Below, in pieces: positions 51,094 through 61,035 of a stretch of 64,000 nt of DNA. Below the pieces are notes generated by a model. It worked only from the letters and a program-made list of their open reading frames with translations. It was not told where the DNA came from and searched no databases. Each line of letters begins with the position of its first letter. The first letter of the stretch is position 1. The translations under genes and the position numbers were made by a program. This DNA is from Pseudomonadota bacterium. GTDB taxonomy: Bacteria; Myxococcota_A; Polyangia; Polyangiales; Polyangiaceae. The DNA lies in the NCBI GenBank assembly GCA_023398955.1, contig JAEWRL010000177.1:76713-140712 (forward strand), given 5' to 3'.

Positions 51094-52011
51094 TTACGGA
51101 CGTGCCGGCGTGGTACCGCCTCGATGTCTGAGGAGGACCGCTGTCGAGTTGTCCCGACCGCCGTGCTCATTGGCGAGGCGCACCAGCCTCTCGCAGACGT
51201 CCTTGCTAGGGCCCGGACGCTGCAGCTCTGCCGCAATCTGCTCTTCGCGCAGCTCGTTGGTCAAACCATCGGTACAGAGGAACACTGCATCGGAGGGCTG
51301 CAGCTGGACCTTGACGAGGTCGGGGACCGGGCGAGAGTCGCCTCCGCCCCCGAGGCAATTCCAGAGGATGTGATGAAGTTGAGCCGACTCCGAGAGAGCA
51401 GGGCCCCCCATACGCTCCACTTGGTTTGCTAGCGTGTGGTCGTTCGTCAGTTGCAGGAGCTTGCCATCTCGGAGGAGATAGCAGCGACTATCTCCCACGT
51501 GGGCGACATAAAGCGCTGGTCGGGCCACGAAAGCCAGCGTCAGCGTGGTCCCCATTCTGGGGGCGCCGCTGGTCTCGGACTGTGCTCGGATTGCGTCGTC
51601 AGCGGCGAGGACAGCGGAAGAGAGTTTGCTGCGCAGCCCGTGAATGGACGTCCGTGCGTCAGTGGGTAACGATTCCAGCATAGAGCTAGCCCATGGCACG
51701 ACGTGCATCAGGTAGTTCGCTATGGCGTCCACAGCTGACTGGCTCGCGATGTCCCCTCCACCATGCCCTCCCATTCCGTCGGCGACCATCAATAAGGTGC
51801 CGAATGTTTCATTCGTGGACCATCCGGGGTGCTTTGGCTGGGCCGTGCCATCTACGATCCTTATTGACCGTTGGAACGTCGCGATCAGGTACGTGTCCTC
51901 GTTGGCGGTACGCTGAAGCCCCACATGGCTGAACCCGCCAGCGTCGCTGCCTGCCTCGTCGGGCCTGCTGGCTGCATGCGTGCCGTGTCCATTGGAGGGT
52001 GCTGTGAACAT
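51094..52011 (-). CDS. PP2C-family protein phosphatase
   Basis: 305 codons with AGAAGGAAG six bases before the ATG. A metal-dependent Ser/Thr phosphatase. Conserved blocks: GLQRTANEDTYL (metal Asp), LMVADGMGGHGGG (metal Asp), MGTTLTLAFV, YVAHVGDSRCYLLR, LTNDHTLAN, FLCTDGLTNEL and GRDNSTAVLL. It should reverse Hanks-type kinase phosphorylation; the kinase at 19101 is a possible but distant partner. No membrane anchor. Confidence 0.93.
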   Translation of the reverse strand: MFTAPSNGHGTHAASRPDEAGSDAGGFSHVGLQRTANEDTYLIATFQRSIRIVDGTAQPKHPGWSTNETFGTLLMVADGMGGHGGGDIASQSAVDAIANYLMHVVPWASSMLESLPTDARTSIHGLRSKLSSAVLAADDAIRAQSETSGAPRMGTTLTLAFVARPALYVAHVGDSRCYLLRDGKLLQLTNDHTLANQVERMGGPALSESAQLHHILWNCLGGGGDSRPVPDLVKVQLQPSDAVFLCTDGLTNELREEQIAAELQRPGPSKDVCERLVRLANEHGGRDNSTAVLLRHRGGTTPARP

Positions 52012-52385
52012 ACTTGGCTTCCTTCTTCAACTCGAGCTGATTCCTGGAGCAATACTCGGGCCAGAGGGTCTCGACCGCTCGGTGGCGGGATTTGGCTGCA
52101 AGTGGGTCGCGCCCCGACGGCCCCTGGTTCTCAAAGGGGGAGTGTGGATGGCCCGTTACTTGCTGTGAGCAGCGCGTGCTTTGGCCCGTGGAAGGACTAA
52201 CCCATACCGAGCGACTCCTTCGACGCATGGTACCTCGGGTTTCTTGTCGAGCCCCGCTTCCATCGCGTGGCAACTTGCCACACGACGCGCATCGGGTGTG
52301 TCCGAACGGGTCCTCCACGGGGCGCCATGAGCCATGGCTGACACCATCTCTCCATCACGCACGGGTATGACACGGGTCCACGACA
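52012..52385. other. Intergenic region between PP2C and lipid kinase genes
   Basis: About 370 bp between divergent genes; both promoters should lie here. I see no ORF with support, no convincing promoter consensus and no strong palindrome. Confidence 0.4.
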
Positions 52386-53384
52386 ATGACAGCAACCTCT
52401 CCTCTGTCTCCTGAAACAGGGCTCGTGAAGGTGCCCGAACCGGAATCCCAGGGCATCGGTGGTTCGCACCAGCGTGCGTTCCGACGTTGTGTCGTGATCG
52501 TCAATCAGGCGGCGGGCGGGGTCACCGCAGCCTCTGAGGAGATCAACAACCTGGAGCAGCGGTTGCAGTGCGCCCACTGGAAAGCCCAGGTGCACCTCGT
52601 TCCTCCGGAAGAGATCGAACGGATCGTGCGGCTGCAGCTTGCCGAAGAACCCACGCTGGTCGTCGTGGGCGGCGGTGATGGCACAGTCCGAAGCGTCGCA
52701 GCCCTCCTGGCTGGAAGCCATCACGGGCTTGGCATCTTGCCGGTTGGCACGATGAACCGATTCGCGCGGACCCTGGGCATCCCTCCCACGATAGAAGAAG
52801 CGGCCCAGGTGCTCGTAGGCGGGCACGACGCCGAGGTGGACCTCGGGGAGGTCAATGGCCATGTATTTCTGAACAATTGCCAGCTTGGCCTTTATCCGGA
52901 GCTCGCCCGAATCAGAGAACGCCGCCGGGTCCGGCACCGGCATTGGCCCAAGTTCCTGCGTTGGATCGTGGATACGGTCGCCGCCCTCGTCATCGCCTTG
53001 CGCTCCTGGAGGCTCATCCACCTTCGTGTCACCACGGAGGGACGGCGGGTGCACTATAAGGTGCCGGCCGTGCTGATCGCCAACAACGGTCCCTCCGTCA
53101 AGCGGGACGTTACCCAGGGGATGCTCGCCGTCTACATCCCCCAGGTCTCCGGACCGCTTTCACTGGCGGCGGTGACACTCCGAGCGACTCTCCTCTCTTC
53201 CGACCCCCCCGAACCACTTGAGGTGCTCAGGGTGCAGGAGATTCGGCTGGATGTCCCGGCGCGAACTCCCGTCGCCGTCGATGGCGAAGTGATTCGCATG
53301 CGGTCGCCGTTGGTGTTGAGGAACCGCGCGGGTGCCTGCAGGGTCCGCGTGCCGACACCGCCTCCGAGTCTCGGTTCCGAGTAG
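52386..53384 (+). CDS. Diacylglycerol/lipid kinase family protein
   Basis: 332 codons. The catalytic DAGK fold has VVIVNQAAGGVTA at the start, the ATP-binding VVVGGGDGTVRSVA and ILPVGTMNRFARTLGI, and a C-terminal half with EVDLGEVNGHVFLNNCQLGLY and PARTPVAVDGE. Members phosphorylate diacylglycerol, sphingoid bases or similar lipids. The substrate is unknown. A ~28-residue polar N-terminus precedes the domain. Followed one base later by a metallophosphoesterase gene, a probable operon. Confidence 0.87.
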   Translation: MTATSPLSPETGLVKVPEPESQGIGGSHQRAFRRCVVIVNQAAGGVTAASEEINNLEQRLQCAHWKAQVHLVPPEEIERIVRLQLAEEPTLVVVGGGDGTVRSVAALLAGSHHGLGILPVGTMNRFARTLGIPPTIEEAAQVLVGGHDAEVDLGEVNGHVFLNNCQLGLYPELARIRERRRVRHRHWPKFLRWIVDTVAALVIALRSWRLIHLRVTTEGRRVHYKVPAVLIANNGPSVKRDVTQGMLAVYIPQVSGPLSLAAVTLRATLLSSDPPEPLEVLRVQEIRLDVPARTPVAVDGEVIRMRSPLVLRNRAGACRVRVPTPPPSLGSE

Positions 53385-53385
53385 G

Positions 53386-54219
53386 ATGGTGCGTCGACTC
53401 GTCCAGGTGTCTGACCTTCACTTCGGTGCGCTTCGCGCGGAGACGGTGGAACCCCTTCTTCGGCACCTTCGGAGTCTTTGCCCGGACGTCTTCGTCGTCT
53501 CGGGAGACTTGACGCAAAGGGCCACGCGGGCCCAGTTCGTGAGCGCACGGGAATTCCTGGAGCGCGTTCCCTGTCATCGGCAGGTCGTGGTGCCCGGAAA
53601 CCACGACGTGCCGTTGTGGAACGTCTGGAAGCGCTTCGGTGAGCCGCGGCAACGCTTCGACAAGCACATCTCAGGCGAGCCATTCCCCACCGCCATCGAC
53701 GAAGAGCTCGCGGTGGTGGGGGTGAATACGGCGCGTTCCTGGGCGATCAGCAACGGACGCATCAATGCCCGCCAGTTGATGGAGGTCGCGCGGAGGTTTC
53801 GTGAGGCGCCGCCTGGTGCATTGCGCGTGCTGACGTGTCATCATCCGTTCGTGCTGCCCGAGGGCACGCCTGCCAAGGAGCGAGCCAGACGCTCCGACAT
53901 GGCGCTTGGCAGCCTGGTCGAATACCAGGTCGACATGCTTCTCACGGGCCATCGCCATGTCCCCTGGGTCAGCAATCTCGGAACTGCGATCCCGACCGTC
54001 CACGGGGGCACAACGACGTCGAGCCGCACACGGGGTGTCGAGAACTCCTTCAACGAACTCCTCGTCGATTCGACCGAAGTCACAGTGCGGCGATTCAGCT
54101 GGCGCCCAAGCCTGAAGGATTTCTTGGTCGATGAGCCTTCCACGCGGGTATTCTCCCGCGACGCGGTGGGCAGGCTTACGCCGTCGTTGCCGGCGCCCCA
54201 GAGTGTCCGGTCGCTGTGA
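53386..54219 (+). CDS. Calcineurin-like metallophosphoesterase
   Basis: 277 codons from the ATG at 53386, one base after the previous stop. All metal motifs of the fold are present: VQVSDLHFGAL, VVSGDLTQRA, VVVPGNHDVP, LTCHHPFV and LLTGHRHVPWV. Cyclic nucleotide, lipid or UDP-sugar phosphodiesterases share this core. The lipid kinase neighbour hints at lipid phosphate turnover but does not prove it. Confidence 0.88.
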   Translation: MVRRLVQVSDLHFGALRAETVEPLLRHLRSLCPDVFVVSGDLTQRATRAQFVSAREFLERVPCHRQVVVPGNHDVPLWNVWKRFGEPRQRFDKHISGEPFPTAIDEELAVVGVNTARSWAISNGRINARQLMEVARRFREAPPGALRVLTCHHPFVLPEGTPAKERARRSDMALGSLVEYQVDMLLTGHRHVPWVSNLGTAIPTVHGGTTTSSRTRGVENSFNELLVDSTEVTVRRFSWRPSLKDFLVDEPSTRVFSRDAVGRLTPSLPAPQSVRSL

Positions 54220-54261
54220 CGACGAACACCCCGGGCACGCTTATTGCGACCCACCCGAGCC

Positions 54262-55173
54262 ATGACGCTGGGGTCATGCTTGGTTCGGGACGTGCCTCCG
54301 CCTGTGGATGAACTCGCTGTGGACGAGCGATTCCCCAGCGGCGCCTCGCGCCTGCTCGCACTGCATCGCTGCCACGAGAGCGAGCTTCGCGCCATGGCTC
54401 GCGGTTTCCCGCTACGTTCCGGGGCGCGGGTCGCGGACATCGCATGCGGGGACGGCACATGGGCGATGGTGCTAGCCCGGCGGGGCGCGCGTGTCGAGGG
54501 GCTCGCCGCGACCCCCGCGTTCGTGGAAATGGCGGAGCATCGCGCGCAGAGAGCAGGGCTCGAGATCTCCTTTCGCAGGGGGAGCTCGTGGTCCTTGCCC
54601 TTCGCTACCAGCGAACTCGATGGCGCGTTCTGTGGCCAGAACCTGCACACGCTACCCGACCCCGAGCGCGCTCTGGAGGAGATGTGCCGGGTCGTCAAAC
54701 CTGGTGGTTGGGTTGGCGTGATCGAGCAGGACGCTCTCCAGTGCCTCGTGCTGCCGTGGCCGCCCCACGCCGAGTTGACGTTACGGGCCGCTGACTTCGA
54801 GGTGAGGCTGACCGGGTGTGGCGGCGCGCGGCCACCTGGTTCTGGCGCGCGTGAGCCGTCTTCCCTGTCGGTCGAATGCCGCTTGGGACGTGCTCTGGCT
54901 CGCGCGGGGTTCAGCTGCGTTCGGCAGCGGCGCTACGCGACTCACCGTCGAGCTCCTCTTGCTGCCGGGGAGCGTAGTTACCTCGAGAAATACCTCGAGG
55001 AGCTCTTGGGTGTCGCCTCCGCTCCCCTAGACGTGCACAGCCAGCGTGAGCTCCGACGGCTGACACGCAAGGGAACCCGTGATTACCTGCTCGATCAGCC
55101 GGGCCTCAGGGTGACCTACGTGGACTGGATTGCGCTTGGGAGCGTGCAACCGGACACGCGGAGCGGCCGCTGA
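54262..55173 (+). CDS. Class I SAM-dependent methyltransferase
   Basis: 303 codons from the ATG at 54262 (an in-frame TTG at 54244 is possible; neither has a good ribosome site). Motif I is VADIACGDGTWAMVLARRG, followed by GLAATPAFVEMAEHRAQ and the PGGWVGVIEQDALQ post-I segment typical of small-molecule methyltransferases. The C-terminal ~130 residues have no named family. Target unknown. Confidence 0.8.
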   Translation: MTLGSCLVRDVPPPVDELAVDERFPSGASRLLALHRCHESELRAMARGFPLRSGARVADIACGDGTWAMVLARRGARVEGLAATPAFVEMAEHRAQRAGLEISFRRGSSWSLPFATSELDGAFCGQNLHTLPDPERALEEMCRVVKPGGWVGVIEQDALQCLVLPWPPHAELTLRAADFEVRLTGCGGARPPGSGAREPSSLSVECRLGRALARAGFSCVRQRRYATHRRAPLAAGERSYLEKYLEELLGVASAPLDVHSQRELRRLTRKGTRDYLLDQPGLRVTYVDWIALGSVQPDTRSGR

Positions 55174-55257
55174 GTCGCTCTTTTCGATCACTATGCCGCG
55201 CGTGGCGACCTGCCAGCACTGGGACGCTCTGCCACAGCACTTCTGGGTGAATCGACG

Positions 55258-55794
55258 GTGATGACCACGGGCATACTGTCAGGGGGATATGGCACGCAAG
55301 TTGCTGTCGAGTGGCCTGCCATGCAGACCATCACGATCGTCGAGGGGGGCGCAATCAAGTCCGAAGCCCTGTTGGCGCCAGCGCCCAACCTGCGCGTACT
55401 AGTGCAGACGGCCGACGAGCCGTTGCAGAGCTTCGTTGCGCGTGTGCTGGCAAGAGTCAGTTCTCTCCCCGAGGGGTGCGTCGAATCTGCCAACCTCTTC
55501 CTCAACAACGACACGGAGCCGGCACGATGGCTGCTCCGCGGGCAGCTCGCAGAGGAGCTGGCTCGGATAGTCGCGAAGTGCCCAGGCCGTCTGGGGCAAT
55601 TGACCTTACGGGTGGAAGCGCGGCACTCGATGCAGCTCGGAGCCCTAGCGATCATCGACAAGCTGCGGCGCTTGGCCCTATCGAACCTGGATCTCTCGGT
55701 GATTTGTACCGAGCCGAGGACCGTTCAGCCCACCACCCTCAGGAAGGCACGAAAGGCTGCCTGGCAACAGGAACAACGCGCTATCGCACGCTAG
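55258..55794 (+). CDS. Hypothetical protein
   Basis: 178 codons from a GTG followed directly by ATG; a later ATG at 55321 is an equally good start. It contains ITIVEGGAIKSEALLA, ESANLFLNNDTEPARW and a basic C-terminus. No signal, membrane segment or known domain is visible. Third-position G/C is high and the frame is clean, so it is likely real. It lies between a methyltransferase and an opposing oxidoreductase gene. Confidence 0.55.
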   Translation: MMTTGILSGGYGTQVAVEWPAMQTITIVEGGAIKSEALLAPAPNLRVLVQTADEPLQSFVARVLARVSSLPEGCVESANLFLNNDTEPARWLLRGQLAEELARIVAKCPGRLGQLTLRVEARHSMQLGALAIIDKLRRLALSNLDLSVICTEPRTVQPTTLRKARKAAWQQEQRAIAR

Positions 55795-55908
55795 GCGCCT
55801 GCTGGGAGCCCCTCTGCGCTCGGCAGCCCATGCCCCCATGCGGCGCCCAACGGCAGGACGGCGCGAAGCGGCGCCGTGCGCCCACCGTCGGAGGCCGCGT
55901 CTGTCGCG

Positions 55909-57039
55909 TCAACGCGCGCCGGGCCCGGACGCGTGGATTTCCTCCGGCTTCTCGAAACCAGGGACGAGCCTTGCCTGCCGCATTCCGGGGCGCGCGAATT
56001 GTGGCACTGGGTCCAAGCTGACGGACCGCCCTGTGCTGGCGGCGCGGTGTATCGCGTTGACCACCCTGACGTCCGCGATGCCGTCGTCTGCTCCGGGCTC
56101 GGGTTGCGCGCCACGCAGCACGCAGTTGGAGAAGTGCGCCAACTCTGGCGCGAACTGATCGCGTTTCCCAAACTCTGCGGTCCGCGACACGTGCTTGGTA
56201 TTCACCGAGTAGCGGGTGCCCTGGGCATATTTGTAGGCGCGCTCCATGCACAGCTGGCCGCGGGTTCCCACCAACCTGTATGTGGAGACACCTTCAGCGC
56301 CAAAACTGCACGTGAATGTCGCCAGCTTGCCTCCAGGAAAACCGAGAGTCACCGCCGCCATCTCCTCGGTTTCGGCGAAACGAGCATCGTCGCTCTTGGC
56401 TGTTACGGCGCTCACAAGCGTTGGTTCGTCCTGAAACAGATACCTTGCCGCGTTGATACAGTACACGCCCATGTCGTAGACTGGGCCCCCGCCCTTGTCG
56501 GTCGAAACAAGTCGCACGTCCCCGGCCTTTACGGATTGTGAGAACACGGAGTCGAAGAATCGCACCTCGCCGAGCTCGCCGCTCCTCGCGATCTCGATGG
56601 CTTCCAAGTTGGCGTGCTCGAAGTGGAGTCGATAAGCAATCATCAGTCGTGTGTCGCTCGCCTGCGCGGCCTCTGCCATCTTCCAACACTCCTCCTCGGT
56701 GACAGCCATTGGTTTTTCGCACAGCACATGCACACGCGCTGTTGCTGCTGCCACCGAGTACTCACAATGGAGGTGGTTGGGTACCGCGATGTAGACAGCG
56801 TCGATGTCGCCGCTGGATAAGAGGCGAGGGTATTCGTCGTAGTCGGTGAGAATTGGCACCTGGTACCGGGAGCCCAGCTCATCGAGCTTCACCTTGTCCC
56901 CGGAAACGAGCGCTGCGAGCTCTGCGTTCTCCGCCTGTCCGAAGGCGGGCAACACTGCGACCTGCGCAATGTGCCCCAGGCCTACGACCGCGAAGCGAAC
57001 CTTTCTATCGGTGGTCTGGACGGCGTTGGACTGAATCAT
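55909..57039 (-). CDS. Gfo/Idh/MocA-family oxidoreductase
   Basis: 376 codons from the ATG at 57039 (GGGGA eight bases upstream; ATGs further upstream at 57084-57096 add no homology). NAD(P)-binding motif RFAVVGLGHIAQVAVLPAFG, then VYIAVPNHLHCEYSVAAATA and the active-site CEKPMAVTEEECWKM. The C-terminal domain ends with LDPVPQFARPGMRQARLVPG, a tail also seen in glucose-fructose oxidoreductase-like members. Acts on a sugar or cyclitol; the substrate is unknown. Its start is 268 bp from the divergent epimerase-like gene. Confidence 0.88.
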   Translation of the reverse strand: MIQSNAVQTTDRKVRFAVVGLGHIAQVAVLPAFGQAENAELAALVSGDKVKLDELGSRYQVPILTDYDEYPRLLSSGDIDAVYIAVPNHLHCEYSVAAATARVHVLCEKPMAVTEEECWKMAEAAQASDTRLMIAYRLHFEHANLEAIEIARSGELGEVRFFDSVFSQSVKAGDVRLVSTDKGGGPVYDMGVYCINAARYLFQDEPTLVSAVTAKSDDARFAETEEMAAVTLGFPGGKLATFTCSFGAEGVSTYRLVGTRGQLCMERAYKYAQGTRYSVNTKHVSRTAEFGKRDQFAPELAHFSNCVLRGAQPEPGADDGIADVRVVNAIHRAASTGRSVSLDPVPQFARPGMRQARLVPGFEKPEEIHASGPGAR

Positions 57040-57307
57040 CGGCGTTCCCCGTGAGGGTGGCGGAGCGAGTTCATGGGTCGTCATGCAAAATTGCAACGCG
57101 CGTGCCGAGGGTCTGGGCGGCTGCTCGAGTCATCCCCGCACGGGCCGCACGCACGGGCGCCACGCTGTGTCAGACCGCCCAGTACGGCCCAGCATTCCAT
57201 CAGGTCGCCTCGAATGTGCTGGAGCGTGATCATGGTCCCCCCGTGCAGCGGCATGCCACTTGCTATCCCGCGGTCCGAGGAGCCGGGCATTCACGTGAGG
57301 TGTCAAC

Positions 57308-58312
57308 GTGCGTATCGTAGTCACAGGAGCAACAGGAAACATTGGGACTAGCGTCCTAAAGAGCTTGGCAGGTGAACCTGGGGTCGAGCGAGTCATTGGG
57401 ATAGGGCGCCGCTTGCCAAGTGAGAGCATTGCGAAGGCGGAGTTCGCAGCCAGGGACGTCGCGAAGGACGAGCTGCTCGATGTGTTTGCAGGGGCCGACG
57501 CCGTCGTGCATCTTGCGTGGTTGCTGCAGCCCCGCCGAGAGGAGGCTAGACTGGAATCAGTGAACGTGGGAGGCAGCGCCCGCGTTTTCGATGCGGTGGT
57601 GAGGGCGGGGGTGCCGCAGCTCGTCGTGGCATCCTCCGTGGGTGCCTACTCCCCGGGGCCGAAGGATCGCCGGGTCGAGGAGAGCTGGCCCACGTGCGGA
57701 ATCGCCTCCTCGCTCTACTCTCGACAGAAAGCAAAGGTCGAGCGCGCCCTCGATCGCCTCGAAGGGGCACACCCCGAGCTCAGGGTGGCCCGGCTCCGTC
57801 CAGCACTCGTCTTCAAACGCGAAGCGAGCTCGGAGATCCGCCGTCTTTTCCTGGGGCGGCTGCTGCCGCTGTCCGTGCTCCGCATTCCGGCGCTGCGACT
57901 CGTGCCGAATATGCCGAGGTTTCGCTTCCAGGCCGTGCATTCTCTCGATGTCGGAGAAGCCTTCCGCTCGGCTGTCGTCCGTCGTGCTCATGGGGCCTAT
58001 AACATTGCCGCAGAACCGGTTCTCGACGCCCGCCAGATTGCCGACGCCCTGGGCGCCAAGTCCGTGAGGGTGCCACGACTTGTTTTCAGAGGCGCCGCAG
58101 CGGCAGGCTATCACCTCAGGCTTCAGCCAACGGATCCCGGATGGGTCGATTTGGCACTCCAGGTTCCTCTCATGAGCACCGAGCGCGCGGCCCGAGAGCT
58201 TGGGTGGTCTGCTCGACGAACCTCGACAGAAGCGTTGGCAGAGCTCGTCCACGGAATTGCGCGGAGCGCTGGTGCACCGACGGCGCCCCTCGAGCCGGAA
58301 GGTAGCCGCTGA
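57308..58312 (+). CDS. NAD-dependent epimerase/dehydratase-family protein
   Basis: 334 codons from a GTG with GAGGTG seven bases upstream. Extended SDR: RIVVTGATGNIGTSVLKSL (NAD loop), VVASSVGAYSPG and the catalytic YxxxK in SSLYSRQKAKVERA. RVARLRPALVF and AYNIAAEPVLD are standard late motifs. Sugar-nucleotide epimerases and related reductases belong here; no substrate is inferable. It lies 21 bp before mrpA on the same strand but is probably unrelated functionally. Confidence 0.85.
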   Translation: MRIVVTGATGNIGTSVLKSLAGEPGVERVIGIGRRLPSESIAKAEFAARDVAKDELLDVFAGADAVVHLAWLLQPRREEARLESVNVGGSARVFDAVVRAGVPQLVVASSVGAYSPGPKDRRVEESWPTCGIASSLYSRQKAKVERALDRLEGAHPELRVARLRPALVFKREASSEIRRLFLGRLLPLSVLRIPALRLVPNMPRFRFQAVHSLDVGEAFRSAVVRRAHGAYNIAAEPVLDARQIADALGAKSVRVPRLVFRGAAAAGYHLRLQPTDPGWVDLALQVPLMSTERAARELGWSARRTSTEALAELVHGIARSAGAPTAPLEPEGSR

Positions 58313-58333
58313 TCGGCTTTGTCGGGCAAGGAC

Positions 58334-60613
58334 ATGACTCTGGCGATTCTCACGGCAGCACTCCTCTCCATGGTCCTGGCGTGGGCGCTGGGTAGCTGCA
58401 AGCCGAGGCATAGCGTCTGGCTGGCAGCCGCTGCCGGGGTGATACTCACGGCCGCGTTGTCGTGGGCTTGGGTGGCCTCCACCGCCCCCTTGGTGGATGC
58501 TCAGTGGCTGCCTGGGCTCGGTAGTCGTTTCACGCTCGCGATGGACCCACTCGGTGCGCCCCTTGCTATCTTTGCGGCTGGCCTGAGCGTCGTGATCCTT
58601 CTCTTCACGGCTGGATATATGCCTCACCATTTGCACGAGCAGAGACGGCCCTTGATGGCTCAGGCCCTCTTCTGTGGCGAAATGCTGGTGTTCGTTGTCG
58701 CGATGGTGGTGCTTTTCGTTGCCCAGGATCTACTCTTGATCTTCGCGGCTCTCGAGGCGACGGCACTGGCGTCCTTTCTTCTCATTCAGTTCGATCGCCA
58801 GAAGCGCCAGGCTCGTCGAGCGGCGCTCGTGGCGCTCGTCGTGACGGCAGGGAGTTCATTGCTGTTTCTGACGGGCGTCCTGCTCGTTGCGCGGACGGCT
58901 GGGACTACAGTGCTCGCGGATCTCGGTGGTAGGCCGGAGGCGCTCCCAGCATTCTCCCTTGCTGGGGTCTTCATGGTGGCAGGTGTTCTGGGGAAAAGCG
59001 CTCAGGTGCCACCGCACTTCTGGCTGCCCCGGGCCATGGTTGCCCCAACACCCGTCTCAGCATACCTGCACTCGGCCGCTCTCGTTGCCGCGGGTGTTTT
59101 CGTCATCAGTCGGCTCGCGCCCCTGTGGCGAGCGAGTCCCTGGGCGACCGATCTACTGCTGGTCACGGGCATCGCCTCCATCACTCTAGGCTCCGTCCAG
59201 GCATTGGTGAGTGACGAGCTCAAACGTATCCTCGCCTACTCGACCGTCGCGCAGTACGGCTACATGGTCGTGCTCGTCGCCCTGTCGAAGGGGAACCGCC
59301 CGGAGGAGGTGATGCTGATGCTCGTAGCGCACGGCCTCTGCAAGAGCGCACTCTTCTTGACAGCCGGCACGGTTACGATGGTGACCGGCGCAACAAAGCT
59401 ATCAGAGATTGGTGGATTGCGCCGACGTATGCCTTGGCTCGCGACGGCCAGCAGCGTTGCAGCGGCGGGGCTTGCTGGGCTGCCCTTGTCGGTCGGGTAT
59501 TTCAAGGACGAAGTGTTCTTTGCCGTCGTGGCGGACCGTGGAGTTACCGCTGCCGTCCTTGGGGCGACGGCAGCGGGGTTGACGCTCGCGTACACGGGGC
59601 GTTTCTGGTTCGGACTCTTCCATGGTCCGCAAAGCGGGTCTGCCGCGTCCCGGAAGGAACCATCACTTCTCCTGGTCCCGATTTCGCTGCTGGCTGGCTT
59701 AGTCATCCTGGGTGGGATTTGGACCGAACCCCTGCGCCACGTGCTCGCGGGCGCGGCCCAGCACCCCGAGGGCTTTACGCTGAAGTACCACCTGTCTGGC
59801 CCCTCGTTCTGGATGGCTCTGACGGCGTGGGGCACTGGTGTAGTCATCCTGGCGGGCCGCCGCAGTCCTTTTGCCGCGCGACTTCGTGGGGCGAGCGCGA
59901 TGCGGCTGATCCCGCCGAGCCTGGGAAGGATTCGAGAAGGAGTGGCCGAGACCCCATGCCTGGTGGGAGCATGGACCCGCGCGCTGGAGCACCAGTTGGT
60001 GAGGGCGCCGGTGCTCATGGTCACACTGCCATGCACGATCCTCTTTCTGTTGGCGGTCGCGGTGGATGAGGGGCCCACTCTCAGGCTCGAGCTCCCTTCC
60101 GTCGACCAGTGGCCCTCCGCGGTCGCAATCTCCCTGAGTGGTACGGCAGCCGTCCTCACCGCGACCGCTCGCTCGCGGATTGGGCTGGTTCTCATTCTCT
60201 CGTTCGTCGGATTCGGCCTGGCCGTGACCTTCGCGCTGTCTGGAGCTCCCAACGTCGCGCTCGTGCTAGTGGTCGTCGAGACAGCGTTGACTGTCCTCTT
60301 CCTCTCTCTGCTGTGGAGGACGCGCCCCAGCGTCCTGGCGAAGGCCAACCGAGGGCAAGCTTCTTGCTCGGGCGCACGTTGGGCGGGGAGCGCAGGTTTC
60401 CTCGTGGCCTTTGGCACCGCGCTCTACTCGCTGGAGCGACAGAGTCGCAGGACGGTCGCTCAGGACCTCGTGGCTCTCACGGATGCGGCGCACCAGCAGG
60501 ACGCAGTGACGGCGATACTCAGCGATTTCCGCGGCCTGGATACTGCTGGAGAGCTGACCGTGCTGGCGGTCGCGATACTCGGTGCGCGCAGCGTTGCCTG
60601 GGGACGATCATGA
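58334..60613 (+). CDS. mrpA: Mrp antiporter subunit A
   Basis: 759 codons from the ATG at 58334 (a TTG at 58319 is an alternative). The largest Mrp subunit, a NuoL-like proton/sodium channel. Many transmembrane helices are seen; the conserved antiporter region has FLPHFWLPRAMVAPTPVSAY-type text (positions ~59010-59070 with HFWLPRAM) and LILAYSTVAQYGYMV-type text near 59230. The C-terminal part resembles the DUF4040/MbhE-like segment that ends MrpA (ILSDFRGLDTAGELTVLAV). First gene of a complete mrpABCDEFG operon, overlapping mrpB by four bases. It should exchange Na+ or K+ for H+. Confidence 0.92.
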   Translation: MTLAILTAALLSMVLAWALGSCKPRHSVWLAAAAGVILTAALSWAWVASTAPLVDAQWLPGLGSRFTLAMDPLGAPLAIFAAGLSVVILLFTAGYMPHHLHEQRRPLMAQALFCGEMLVFVVAMVVLFVAQDLLLIFAALEATALASFLLIQFDRQKRQARRAALVALVVTAGSSLLFLTGVLLVARTAGTTVLADLGGRPEALPAFSLAGVFMVAGVLGKSAQVPPHFWLPRAMVAPTPVSAYLHSAALVAAGVFVISRLAPLWRASPWATDLLLVTGIASITLGSVQALVSDELKRILAYSTVAQYGYMVVLVALSKGNRPEEVMLMLVAHGLCKSALFLTAGTVTMVTGATKLSEIGGLRRRMPWLATASSVAAAGLAGLPLSVGYFKDEVFFAVVADRGVTAAVLGATAAGLTLAYTGRFWFGLFHGPQSGSAASRKEPSLLLVPISLLAGLVILGGIWTEPLRHVLAGAAQHPEGFTLKYHLSGPSFWMALTAWGTGVVILAGRRSPFAARLRGASAMRLIPPSLGRIREGVAETPCLVGAWTRALEHQLVRAPVLMVTLPCTILFLLAVAVDEGPTLRLELPSVDQWPSAVAISLSGTAAVLTATARSRIGLVLILSFVGFGLAVTFALSGAPNVALVLVVVETALTVLFLSLLWRTRPSVLAKANRGQASCSGARWAGSAGFLVAFGTALYSLERQSRRTVAQDLVALTDAAHQQDAVTAILSDFRGLDTAGELTVLAVAILGARSVAWGRS

Positions 60614-61035
60614 TCGAAGCCGTTGCGAAGCTAGTTTATCCTTGTGCAATCGTGCTGGGCATTGCCCTCTGGGCGAAGAGCGCGGGTGCCGTGGGGGATG
60701 GCTTCAGCGCGGGCGCTGTCGCGTCGGTGGGAGCAGTCGTGCAGTTCGTCTGCCTCGACCACGACCACGCTGCGCGTGTGACGGGCGCGCGTTGGGCTTG
60801 GGTCTACGTTGCAGCCGGGCTCGGCGTCGTGCTCACTGTGAGCCTCGCACCGGTCTTCTACGGGTTGCCACCCGTATGGCATGTGCCGCGGCCAGGTGCC
60901 CACGTCGGGTCGTTCTCTCTCCTCAAGTTCCACACTGCAATGCTCTTCGACATGGGAGTCGCCGTGCTCGTCTACGGCGCGGTGGTCGGATCGTTCGATC
61001 GCATATTCCCACCACTACGAGGTGATTCCCCGTGA
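60610..61035 (+). CDS. mrpB: Mrp antiporter subunit B
   Basis: 141 codons, starting at an ATGA overlap with mrpA. It has four hydrophobic helices and the MnhB-domain ending FSLLKFHTAMLFDMGVAVLV. Part of the seven-subunit Mrp complex; in this operon it is separate from MrpA rather than fused. Confidence 0.9.
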   Translation: MIEAVAKLVYPCAIVLGIALWAKSAGAVGDGFSAGAVASVGAVVQFVCLDHDHAARVTGARWAWVYVAAGLGVVLTVSLAPVFYGLPPVWHVPRPGAHVGSFSLLKFHTAMLFDMGVAVLVYGAVVGSFDRIFPPLRGDSP